Source of the DNA: Thalassiosira profunda
Lineage: Eukaryota; Bacillariophyta; Thalassiosirophyceae; Thalassiosirales; Thalassiosiraceae
NCBI GenBank assembly: GCA_036939355.1
Contig: JALLAP010003120.1
Coordinates: 1-13,944, forward strand
DNA length: 13,944 nt
Reading direction: 5' to 3'
The first letter of the stretch is position 1. Every line of letters begins with the position of its first letter. The translations under genes were made by a program, and so were the position numbers. The notes under the pieces were generated by a model. That model was not told the DNA's origin, made no database searches, and worked only from the letters and a program-made list of their open reading frames with translations. This document shows positions 7,131-13,944 of the stretch, one piece after another.

Positions 7131-9695
7131 TTATTTCGGCTTCTTCTGGGCCATTTCTTTGTACTTGCGCTTGGCCGCCTTTGCCTCCGATTCGCACTTC
7201 GCCGCGACGCTGAGAATCTTCACATCGTCGCTCTTCGCCGGCCTCGCTGGGAGGTTGGGAAAGTATTGTATCACCATCTCTTCGTCCCGCACGTGATCCC
7301 AAACATAAGTCGCAATCTCCTGGGCAAACGACTCTGGCGGCATGCCTTTGTCGTCGCACGCCTTCTGGTAGATGTCGCTAGCCGCCAAGTACTCTCCCGC
7401 AAGCAATAACCTCACAATTTTCTCCTTTGTTTGCGTTTCCTTCGCTCGCTTCTCCTTCTCTTGCACGTCCTTCCAATGCTGTGCCACCCGCGCCTGAAAT
7501 CTATCCGCCGCCGTCACAACAAAGGGGTCGAAACTATCGAACGACAGGGTGGCAATTGGAAGTTGTCGATTGCATTCTGTCACAACCACAATGTCCCGGA
7601 CACGCAACTCTGAACTGGTTGTGATGACCGCGAATACCACCATCACCTTTCCTCCGCGGCAGTAGGAAATTGGCAATTCCGGCCTGTTGGCGAAATATTC
7701 GCCTTGTCCGTGTGCTTGGCCCTTCCGCAAGGTTGGATCCAGTCCATTGCACAATATGCTTTCAACGTTGGCTTCTGACGTCCCGTGAAACACGATTCGG
7801 ACGACGTGATCATTCGAACCTTTGTCGCCTTCCTTCGAGGAAGCTGCGCACAATCTTTTCCCCTCCTCCACAAAAGGCGCATACAATCCAGATTTCAACA
7901 GATGGGGATTCACTTCGACCTTCGGGCTTTTCAACCCGCTCGACTCGACAAAGTCTGTGAAGTCTTTGGAGTAAAGCCTCTTGAAGACGGACGCCAAGTG
8001 TGACAGCGGATTGTCGTCCGACTCGTTGTCCAAGAGGGATTTCACGTCTTCTTTGTAGAAACAGCGGTCCAATATTGGACCTCCGCTAGGGGTCGCATGA
8101 AGCCCAAACTTGACAACATAGTCTGCGCAAGCCTTTGCTGGCGGCACACCGGCTCTGTCCAATTCTTCATTGCAGTTGGTAATATAGTTTGGATCGGGGA
8201 ATCCGTGGCGCAGCGTGCCACCAGTGGGTTGAGTTTTGTGATGAATGCTGGCCCACGTGACCGAGTTCTCCCGATTGGTTGTCAAGGAGGTGCCGACAGT
8301 AAAGGTCAGCCCACAGAGAAAGGCAGCTTTCAGTCTGGCGAGCAAAGCGCGTCCCTCTTCATTATCAGGCAAAAAGGCCTGCCGCTTAGTGCCAGTGAAC
8401 CTCTGACCGGGATTGGGGTGGTAGGCCTGTTGCATTGCGGCCGCGATTCGATATTCAATAACGATGCTCCCACACCCTTCATATCCCGCGCAAGTGATGG
8501 TTGGGCTGATAACGCAGGCCATCTCCGCTGAAGGCATGTTTCCTCGCTGGTAGGCAAAATGATCGTCAGCAGTGAGCAGAACTGATGTACCGCATTCGGG
8601 GCACTTCAATGAGCTCTGATGTCTCATCGACTCTCGGATGCAGCATACGTGGAAGATGTGCCCGCATGCTTTCAAAGTGACAGGTGATATGTCAGTATGA
8701 TTCGTATCTGGGGCCAATTTGTCCAGGCAAATCTTGCATTCCATATTGTTGCTCATTTCTTTCGAATCGGTCGGACGGCACACGCTGTCAGCTGCCTCAA
8801 TGTCTGTGCCACCAAAAACGCCGGGGGGCAGAGGTTTGACTGCTGGTGCTTTGTATTCGAGCCAGCTCGCGGACATTCCCCCATTTCTAGCCATTTGCCT
8901 CGTAGGAGCACAGATTGCGCAGCTGACATCTTTGCATTTCCGAAAGTGGCTCAGAACATGGCGGCTGCTATTGCAGTGCTTGAAAGAGCAGCTTTTCTCC
9001 CTGCAGCTCGTGACGTGCTTCCACACAGCCTTCATATCTGCGCAGCGGCGAAATGCAGTGCAGCGATTATTGGTGCATTTGGCGACGTGCCGGAGCAGCA
9101 TAAGACGCTCCGCTTTATGACGAACTTTTTTGGCGGCGTCGGCCGCGGGCATCTTCTGCGGTTGGTTGGCATTTGCAATTCCACTCGCCGCTCCGGCGGC
9201 GTTAGTTCCTGGGGGGAGATATCCAGCACCTTGCATCCCCGAAGGTGCTGCCGCAGGATGACCGCTGCCTTCTCCCTTGCCTGGATTAGGAGGGGCTCCC
9301 GCGGCGGGGTCTTTGCTCTCAGATGACGGGGCGGGCTTTCGGTCATCACCGCTCCCCAACTTCAACCCCGATGGAGCGGCCGCATGATGGTCGCTGCCTC
9401 CTCCCTCGCCAGAATTTGGAGGGTCTTTTCTCTCTGATGCCGGGCGTGTTTCGTCGACGCCGCCACCCAACTTCAATTTGCCGGCGGCGGGGTCTCCGCC
9501 CTGCGCCGGCGCCTGAGCAACCTCCACGCAATCCCCCACGAAGCGTCTCTTCCTCCCAGGAGTTGGGACGCCAGTCGCCCCGTCACCATCTTTAGCCCCT
9601 GCCACCGCGACGGAATCTTCCGGCGCTGGCGCATCGAGGGCGCCGTCCGCCGCGCCGTCGGGGAATTTGGCGGCGTCTTCATTCGATGGAGGCAT
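7131..9695 (-). CDS. TAZ zinc finger, RING-H2, Deltex C-terminal and PARP-type ADP-ribosyltransferase fusion protein (854 aa)
   Basis: The start is the first ATG (9695); the frame upstream is open only from TTG. Residues 1-185 are low complexity with a possible nuclear signal GRKRR near 47-51. A TAZ domain spans about 189-265 with three H-C-C-C sets (H203/C207/C212/C218, H227/C231/C236/C241, H250/C254/C259/C262). A RING-H2 finger follows: C320, C323, C344, H346, H349, C352, C365, C368. Residues about 395-520 match the Deltex C-terminal (DTC) domain: HPNPG, LPDNEEGR, FTVGTS, HHKT (485-488), HGFPD (497-501) and E511. Residues about 560-720 match the PARP catalytic fold: FHGT (H637), GEYF (Y667), RGGKVMVVF and LPIATLSF, giving an apparent H-Y-I triad typical of mono-ADP-ribosylating members. 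A charged helical tail ends in a basic cluster. RING-DTC proteins are ubiquitin ligases that also bind ADP-ribose, so a nuclear enzyme coupling ADP-ribosylation and ubiquitylation is likely. No intron is seen. Confidence 0.9.
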   Translation of the reverse strand: MPPSNEDAAKFPDGAADGALDAPAPEDSVAVAGAKDGDGATGVPTPGRKRRFVGDCVEVAQAPAQGGDPAAGKLKLGGGVDETRPASERKDPPNSGEGGGSDHHAAAPSGLKLGSGDDRKPAPSSESKDPAAGAPPNPGKGEGSGHPAAAPSGMQGAGYLPPGTNAAGAASGIANANQPQKMPAADAAKKVRHKAERLMLLRHVAKCTNNRCTAFRRCADMKAVWKHVTSCREKSCSFKHCNSSRHVLSHFRKCKDVSCAICAPTRQMARNGGMSASWLEYKAPAVKPLPPGVFGGTDIEAADSVCRPTDSKEMSNNMECKICLDKLAPDTNHTDISPVTLKACGHIFHVCCIRESMRHQSSLKCPECGTSVLLTADDHFAYQRGNMPSAEMACVISPTITCAGYEGCGSIVIEYRIAAAMQQAYHPNPGQRFTGTKRQAFLPDNEEGRALLARLKAAFLCGLTFTVGTSLTTNRENSVTWASIHHKTQPTGGTLRHGFPDPNYITNCNEELDRAGVPPAKACADYVVKFGLHATPSGGPILDRCFYKEDVKSLLDNESDDNPLSHLASVFKRLYSKDFTDFVESSGLKSPKVEVNPHLLKSGLYAPFVEEGKRLCAASSKEGDKGSNDHVVRIVFHGTSEANVESILCNGLDPTLRKGQAHGQGEYFANRPELPISYCRGGKVMVVFAVITTSSELRVRDIVVVTECNRQLPIATLSFDSFDPFVVTAADRFQARVAQHWKDVQEKEKRAKETQTKEKIVRLLLAGEYLAASDIYQKACDDKGMPPESFAQEIATYVWDHVRDEEMVIQYFPNLPARPAKSDDVKILSVAAKCESEAKAAKRKYKEMAQKKPK
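9237..9479 (-). repeat. Imperfect tandem duplication in the low-complexity N-terminus of the fusion protein
   Basis: Residues about 73-110 and 111-153 share the order LKLG, acidic residue and Arg, PAS or PSS, E-x-KDP, PN, G-x-GxGS, H and AAAPSG. It looks like one internal duplication of about 40 codons in disordered Pro/Gly/Ala-rich sequence. No fold is predicted. The limits are approximate. Confidence 0.7.
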
Positions 9696-10100
9696 GGTCG
9701 CTGCGCCGAGCAGGGGGCGGTGAAGTTGGAGTTGGAGTTGGAAGTGGGAAGTCGGAAGTCGGGGTACGTACACCACGTACCGTACGTACGCGGTACCAAG
9801 AGCCACCGCCCACAAGCACAAGCCACAGAAGCAAGCAAAGAGGCCAACGCCAACGCTGGCGGCATTGAGGGAGTTCGAGGCAGCCGAGGAAGCCGAGAAG
9901 GGGCGGGCTGTGGACGGAGAGGCAGCGTCAGAGGAGGTGCAGAGCGTTTGAGGATAAAATCAGCGGCTCTGTGGAATGCAGAGACATCGCCTTCACTCTC
10001 TTTAGCGTCTCTAGGTACACCTGCACCCTGCACCGTCGTCTGATATCTTTGGCAACGACCCCAGCAACACCGATCGAACTTGACAAGCGCCACAGTAAAA
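9696..10100. promoter_or_regulatory. Divergent promoter region between the TAZ-RING-DTC-ART gene and the Rab-like GTPase
   Basis: This 405 bp stretch lies between two outward-facing start codons. It holds a GTTGGA tandem (three units) and related G-rich units at about 9724-9763, then a cluster of palindromes at 9764-9797: GTACGTAC at 9764-9771 and again at 9782-9789, plus GGTACC at 9792-9797. A TATA-like GATAAAAT lies near 9952-9959, about 145 bp before the GTPase ATG. Frames open across this stretch (from GTG or TTG) have no ATG and unremarkable composition, so I treat it as non-coding. Confidence 0.55.
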
Positions 10101-11149
10101 ATGCCTCATGTGGAAATGCCCCAGGCCGAATTCAAGGTGAGCGCGTGCTTGCGATATGTTATTATTTTTCTGTGGTGCACCCACATGTCCTACTTACAAT
10201 ATCGCATAACAACCAGGTGGTCGTCCTCGGCGACTCCCACATCGGCAAGACCTCCCTCGTCACCCGCTTCGCCGAGGGGTACTACAGAGAAAACAGCCGC
10301 CCGGCCACGGTGGGAGCCTTCTTCGTTACAAAAAGGATATTGTCCTCGGACAACACCGCCACCAAAATCCAGATATGGGACACTGCCGGGGCCGCGTCGT
10401 TCAAGGCCATGGCGCCCATGTTCTATAACAATGCCGCGGCGGTGATCGTGTGTTACGATGTGACTCGACGAGAGAGCTTCGAGGGGATGCGGGGATGGTT
10501 GGACGAAGTGCGGCGGAAGGTGAAGGTGGGGGAGGAGGTGGTGCTGGCCATCGCGGCGCTCAAGACGGATTTGCTGCAGAGTGGGAGCGTTGCAGAAGTG
10601 CCCGAATACGAGGTGCGGCAATTGGCAGAGGCGCTGGGGGTGATTTATTTGCCCACGTCGGCCAAGTCCGGCGCCAACGTGGAACAGTTGTTTGTGGGAG
10701 TGGCCGACGAGGTGCTGCAGATCCGGCAACAAAATGGAGGGGTGATGCCCGGGGGCAAAGATATATTGGTCACCCCGCGGCACAATCTGCAACACCCCAC
10801 CCCGGCGTCGGACGACAGAGTGAAGATCGTTTCGCCGCGGAGGCGGGATCAGTTCGACCACTACTACGACAAAAGCCATGGCAACGCAACAGAATTAAAT
10901 GATGCGACGCCGCCCGCCGATCAATCGAGAGGGAAAACGAAGGAGATATCCAGGACCAGCAGGCCGACGACGCCCAGCACCACAGGTACGGGAGGTACCG
11001 ACGAGGGAGATCTGCTGGCGTCGGCTCAGAAGAAAAAGAAGGATGGGAAGAAAAATGACGGCAATCTTTGCGCAGACGAACCGTATTACACATGTCACCC
11101 CGCGGCGTGCGGCGCGGTCGATGGCAGTTCGGGCTGTATAGTGCAATAA
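10101..11149 (+). CDS. Atypical Rab-like small GTPase with one intron and a CaaX C-terminus (322 aa spliced)
   Basis: Exons are 10101-10136 and 10217-11149. Exon 1 encodes 12 residues ending in EFK, and exon 2 continues VVVLGDSHIGKTS, which reconstitutes the normal Rab beginning and P-loop (G17 to T24-S25). T43 in switch I (ATVGAFF) is present. The G3 motif reads WDTAGA, so the catalytic Gln is Ala71. The G4 motif reads LKTD (127-130) instead of NKxD. G5 is TSAK (159-162). After the G domain (to about 183) comes an extension of about 140 residues with a poly-Lys run, two further cysteines (CHPAAC) and the ending CIVQ. That ending fits a farnesylated CaaX box rather than the usual Rab double-Cys. 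Membrane trafficking is the family role. Loss of Gln and Asn suggests slow hydrolysis or altered nucleotide binding, by inference. It shares its promoter region with the divergent fusion gene. Confidence 0.9.
10137..10216 (+). other. 80 bp spliceosomal intron in the GTPase gene
   Basis: The intron begins GTGAGC and ends AACCAG, lies between complete codons (phase 0), and is more A/T-rich than its exons, with a T-rich run near its middle. Its length (80 bp) is not a multiple of three. Splicing joins EFK to VVVLGDS, exactly the expected Rab junction. It is the only intron I can support in the window. Confidence 0.88.
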
Positions 11150-11150
11150 A
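11145..11150 (+). terminator. Possible polyadenylation signal AATAAA overlapping the GTPase stop codon
   Basis: AATAAA occurs at 11145-11150 and includes the TAA stop at 11147-11149. If used, it would give an extremely short 3' UTR. Chance occurrence is quite possible. Confidence 0.3.
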
Positions 11151-11424
11151 AAGGATCACTCGGACGTCATCATTTTCTGAGCGCACAGAAGTGGCCCTTC
11201 TGCCCCAGCCTTTCTCAGAGCTCTTCTCTCCACAGCTCCCTGAGCCCTGAGCTGAGCTCCTCCCTTGACGTCACAGGAGATCACGTGACTTATATCACGT
11301 GACCTTGCACTCCCCCGCTCCCTCTTGGCTCTCGCTCCCCGCGCCCCTCCCCCCGTTCCCGCTCGGCACGCGTTCCCGCTTGTCGACCCCCACCTCCCCC
11401 GCCCTCCCCTCCGGCCGCCTGAGG
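11150..11424 (+). promoter_or_regulatory. Promoter of MORN-MYND-LRR protein B and 3' flank of the GTPase gene
   Basis: These 275 bp separate two genes on the same strand. The middle carries the palindromic sites listed separately (11266-11302). From about 11310 to the ATG the plus strand is strongly pyrimidine-rich (C/T runs), plausibly the transcribed leader. The frame is open back to a GTG at 11299, but the first ATG is at 11425. Confidence 0.5.
11266..11302. promoter_or_regulatory. CRE palindrome followed by two E-box/G-box palindromes
   Basis: TGACGTCA is at 11266-11273, and TCACGTGA occurs at 11281-11288 and again at 11295-11302. The two latter copies share a longer match, ATCACGTGAC, spaced 14 bp apart. 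TGACGTCA is a classic bZIP target and also contains the TGACGT/ACGTCA cores described for CO2/cAMP-responsive promoters in a diatom. CACGTG is bound by bHLH or bZIP factors. The cluster ends about 122 bp before the MORN protein B start codon. Confidence 0.65.
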
Positions 11425-13428
11425 ATGGCCGCCGATCATAGCGGCGATATTTCGCCGGGGGGCGGGGGTCGATCGCCCGCGCCCTTCTGCTCCAACAATG
11501 CTCCCGATGGCGATGGTGCAGGCGCGTCGGGCGGCAGTGATGTTCCCGGACTCGGGGTGGCTGCGTCGTCGACAACAACTCGCGGCGATGCTGACAATTC
11601 CGAGTCGGATTTTGAGGTCAGCTACGAGCCGGGCTCTAACGGCAGCCGAGGGACCATTCGATGGGCCGATGGCGACGTCTACGAGGGCGAGCTCAAGGAT
11701 GGCGAGCCGCACGGCAAAGGTTCCTGTAGGTACTCGTCAGCAGACGGCGTTAGGATTGCTTACGATGGCAACTGGAAGGATGGGTGGCGCGAACGGGGGG
11801 TAATGACGTACCAATCGGGGGACGTGTACGATGGACAGTGGGGTGAGAATGGGCAGCATGGCCATGGGACCTACGCCTGGGCTTCGGGAGCTGTGTACGA
11901 TGGCGAGTGGAAGGACGGCAAACGCCACGGTATTGGGACCATGACATACGATAATGGCGATGTGTTCGATGGAGAATGGAGGGATGGCTTGCGTCATGGG
12001 AAGGGTAGTTTGAAGTGGGAGAGTGGAGGCTGGTACGTCGGCGAGTTCGCAGAAGGGAAAATGCATGGGTGGGGGGAAATGACGTATGCAGACGGCGATA
12101 AAATCGAGGGGAAATGGGCGGATGGAGAGCACGCTTCATGCAAAGAGGTCAGAGGCGCCTCTGGCTCTAATCCCAAGGCTAGTCATGCCTATCATGAGCG
12201 CAAGGTACGGTCTCAACGATCTCAGCAGAGACGACTACAGAACGAAATGGCAGCCAAGAAATGTGACCATTGTGAAGCGGACGACGTTCAGTACAAGTTG
12301 CGAGTATGCTCTGGGTGCAACCTGGCTCTCTACTGCTCAGCGGCTTGTCAAAAGGCCGCGAGGGGGTCTCATCAGAGAATCTGCGACATCATTTCCGATC
12401 TACCGGAGAGAGATGCAGAGAGGCTCGATCTTGAGTTCGACGGCGAGAGAAAGAACGACTTCGACGCAGGCCTGAGATATGCGACAAAATACATGGGCAT
12501 TCTGAAGTATCTGACAATCAATATCAAGGATATGAGGAGCGGTGATGAACTCAAACTTTCAGCGAAGCAATTATCTTCGTTGCTGAGGTCGAAGACGGGG
12601 CAACTGGAGTCAGTTTTCTGGTTTGGACGCTTTTCCGACGTCTATGTGCCTGGCGTGTCAAAAAATGGCGACGCAGTATGGAAAGAGCTGCACGGCCTGA
12701 AGCGGCTGTGTCTTGAATTCATGAGATTCGATGACGTGCAGAGCGTTCGTGACATCATTTGTCAGCAACGGGATACCTTGCAGTTGTTGTCTCTGTCATA
12801 TCTGAATATCGATTGGACCAAAGCAAAGACTCGCCGGACGATTGCAGAAGCTGTCGGCTCTTGCAAGAGTCTGGTGACGCTGGATTTGGCCGGATGCGTG
12901 TTCACCGACCCTGATTTGAAGATAATGCTTCAGGACTTGCCAAATCTCCGCATCCTTCTCTTGAGGCGGCAGCACGATGAAAGCCATGGATTTACCGACA
13001 AGACCTGTGGCTTGATAGCTCGAAAGTGCCCTGGCCTGCAAAGCCTCAATCTGCACAACCACAATCAACTTTCAGTGAAGGGCCTCCGTAAGATTTTCGA
13101 AGGATGTCCCAATCTCAGATCATGCTACACCACAACACGCAAATTGAACTGTACAGACATCCAAACCTTATTGGACGTCGCCCCTCAGCTACTCCATCTT
13201 GCTTTAAGCCCCGAAAATGGCCTTTCTGATGGAGACCTAGATAAGATCATCGAGTCAACATGTGGCAGAACTGTCATTCAATGGAGCAATGGTGGTATCT
13301 TTGACCCTAACAACATATCGGCGAAGACGAGAGATAATTACGATCGTCAAGGTAGGGTACTCAGCGACATCTGGAGCAAAGGCGCTGATCCGGAGGTTTC
13401 AAACAAGTGGGCAGGTGTGTTGAAATGA
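11425..13428 (+). CDS. MORN repeat, MYND zinc finger and leucine-rich repeat protein B (667 aa)
   Basis: The first in-frame ATG is at 11425. Residues 1-70 are Gly/Ser/Ala/Asp-rich and unrelated to protein A. About seven MORN repeats span 85-234, one or two more than in protein A. The MYND finger is at 280-320 (C280/C283, C295/C298, C304/C308, H316, C320) and shares the stretch QYKLRVCSGC and the ending ARGSHQRIC with protein A. The rest (about 320-667) aligns with protein A throughout, including ELHGLK, DLDAGLRYATKYM-like and HNHNQLS segments, and contains irregular LRRs at about 425-595. The usual Trp before the last His of MYND fingers is Ser in both proteins. A protein-protein scaffold role is plausible; no specific function can be assigned. 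No intron is seen. Confidence 0.9.
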   Translation: MAADHSGDISPGGGGRSPAPFCSNNAPDGDGAGASGGSDVPGLGVAASSTTTRGDADNSESDFEVSYEPGSNGSRGTIRWADGDVYEGELKDGEPHGKGSCRYSSADGVRIAYDGNWKDGWRERGVMTYQSGDVYDGQWGENGQHGHGTYAWASGAVYDGEWKDGKRHGIGTMTYDNGDVFDGEWRDGLRHGKGSLKWESGGWYVGEFAEGKMHGWGEMTYADGDKIEGKWADGEHASCKEVRGASGSNPKASHAYHERKVRSQRSQQRRLQNEMAAKKCDHCEADDVQYKLRVCSGCNLALYCSAACQKAARGSHQRICDIISDLPERDAERLDLEFDGERKNDFDAGLRYATKYMGILKYLTINIKDMRSGDELKLSAKQLSSLLRSKTGQLESVFWFGRFSDVYVPGVSKNGDAVWKELHGLKRLCLEFMRFDDVQSVRDIICQQRDTLQLLSLSYLNIDWTKAKTRRTIAEAVGSCKSLVTLDLAGCVFTDPDLKIMLQDLPNLRILLLRRQHDESHGFTDKTCGLIARKCPGLQSLNLHNHNQLSVKGLRKIFEGCPNLRSCYTTTRKLNCTDIQTLLDVAPQLLHLALSPENGLSDGDLDKIIESTCGRTVIQWSNGGIFDPNNISAKTRDNYDRQGRVLSDIWSKGADPEVSNKWAGVLK

Positions 13429-13615
13429 CAGAATGACCCAATAACTGTAATATCCGGGCATTCTATCCATCAACACGTAGCAACATCTAAATATGGACCT
13501 CCTCCTAATCTAAGCCTATTAACGCCACGGGTCCGTTGCGCCAAGCCACTTGTGCATGATTAATTCATGCCAAAGACGCCCGCAACATTTCTCTCTTTCT
13601 CTTCTGCAAGATTTC
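13429..13615. other. Convergent 3' intergenic region between MORN protein B and V-ATPase subunit C
   Basis: These 187 bp lie between two facing stop codons. They are A/T-richer than the coding sequence and contain a small inverted repeat GCATGA / TCATGC with a 5-base loop at 13554-13570. No canonical AATAAA is seen on the plus strand. Confidence 0.45.
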
Positions 13616-13944
13616 TTACGGATCAAACTTGATCAGCACAAAATCGTGGTACTCCTCGTCGTCCTCGATATCCTCCTCCTTCCCCTTGTTCTCGCCGAAC
13701 GTCTTATCCAACGCCCCCACCAATTGCGGCTCCTTCCCGCCCGTCACCTTGTACAGCACGGCAGTAAAGTCCACGGGCAATCCGTACCGCAGCACACTCT
13801 CCACGAACACCCGAATCACCTTAATGTGCATCCAGGCCACAAACGCCTCGCCGTAGTGCGTCTTGCACCATCGCGTCAATCCCGAGCGAGTGTTGTCCAC
13901 CTCCACCTGGAGCTGCTCCAACGCCATGGCCGCCTTGCCCTGCT
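13616..13944 (-). CDS. V-type H+-ATPase subunit C, C-terminal part (5' end off the window)
   Basis: Subunit C is a peripheral stalk component of the V1 sector that controls assembly of the proton pump with the membrane V0 sector. The visible part is about 109 codons ending at TAA 13616-13618. It contains the family's highly conserved end: [17 protein letters not shown], then [18 protein letters not shown] and [12 protein letters not shown], followed by a variable acidic stretch and a terminal FVLIKFDP. An ATG at 13927 exists, but the frame continues open to the window edge with QGKAA, matching the family, so that ATG is internal. The whole protein is normally about 380 residues, so roughly the last quarter is present. 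Confidence 0.94.
   Translation of the reverse strand, partial: QGKAAMALEQLQVEVDNTRSGLTRWCKTHYGEAFVAWMHIKVIRVFVESVLRYGLPVDFTAVLYKVTGGKEPQLVGALDKTFGENKGKEEDIEDDEEYHDFVLIKFDP

Noticed and set aside
9696..9821. 42-residue N-terminal extension of the fusion protein
   Set aside because: It begins with TTG and lies in the divergent promoter; the first ATG is at 9695.
9971..10216. Unspliced upstream part of the GTPase frame
   Set aside because: It begins with GTG, has no ATG, and lacks the Rab-like start that splicing from ATG 10101 provides.
13554..13570. Inverted repeat GCATGA / TCATGC as a regulatory hairpin
   Set aside because: A 6 bp stem with a 5-base loop in A/T-rich 3' flank is expected by chance.
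13616..13927. A short complete protein starting at ATG 13927
   Set aside because: The frame stays open to the right edge and the upstream residues match V-ATPase subunit C, so the gene is 5' truncated by the window.
1..13944. CRISPR arrays, insertion sequences, viral or toxin genes
   Set aside because: No regularly spaced repeats, transposase, capsid, polymerase or toxin signatures were seen on either strand.

Overview
The window is nuclear DNA of a compact eukaryotic genome, most likely a diatom resembling the centric genus Thalassiosira. The evidence is the overall architecture rather than a diagnostic marker: eukaryote-only genes (MCM9, PARP-type ADP-ribosyltransferase, Rab-like GTPase, V-ATPase subunit C), almost no introns, short intergenic gaps of about 190-410 bp, a MORN-MYND-LRR paralog pair, and a secreted Lys/Ser/Gly-rich von Willebrand A protein resembling diatom wall proteins. 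The species assignment is inference. I see no rRNA, tRNA, CRISPR array, transposon or viral gene.

Layout from left to right: (1) MCM9 DNA helicase, minus strand, running off the left edge; (2) a 317 bp divergent promoter region; (3) MORN-MYND-LRR protein A, plus strand; (4) secreted vWA protein, minus strand; (5) a TAZ / RING-H2 / Deltex-C / PARP-type ADP-ribosyltransferase fusion, minus strand; (6) a 405 bp divergent promoter region; (7) an atypical Rab-like GTPase with one intron and a CaaX end, plus strand; (8) MORN-MYND-LRR protein B, paralog of A, plus strand, with a CRE plus two E-boxes upstream; (9) the C-terminal end of V-ATPase subunit C, minus strand, running off the right edge.

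The most interesting gene is the fusion at 7131-9695. It places a Deltex-type RING-DTC ubiquitin ligase, a class that acts on ADP-ribose, in the same polypeptide as an ADP-ribosyltransferase with an apparent H-Y-I triad, behind a CBP/p300-like TAZ zinc-finger domain. In vertebrates the comparable pairing is between two separate proteins, DTX3L and PARP9. A one-protein writer of combined ADP-ribose/ubiquitin marks is a testable inference.

Two reading frames (MCM9 and vWA) are broken only on paper. In each, a single N sits between two perfect 72 bp copies of the same sequence, which looks like an unmerged contig overlap. Dropping one copy plus the N restores each frame exactly. The genes do not form an operon; apart from the two MORN-MYND paralogs, nothing in the sequence ties them functionally together.
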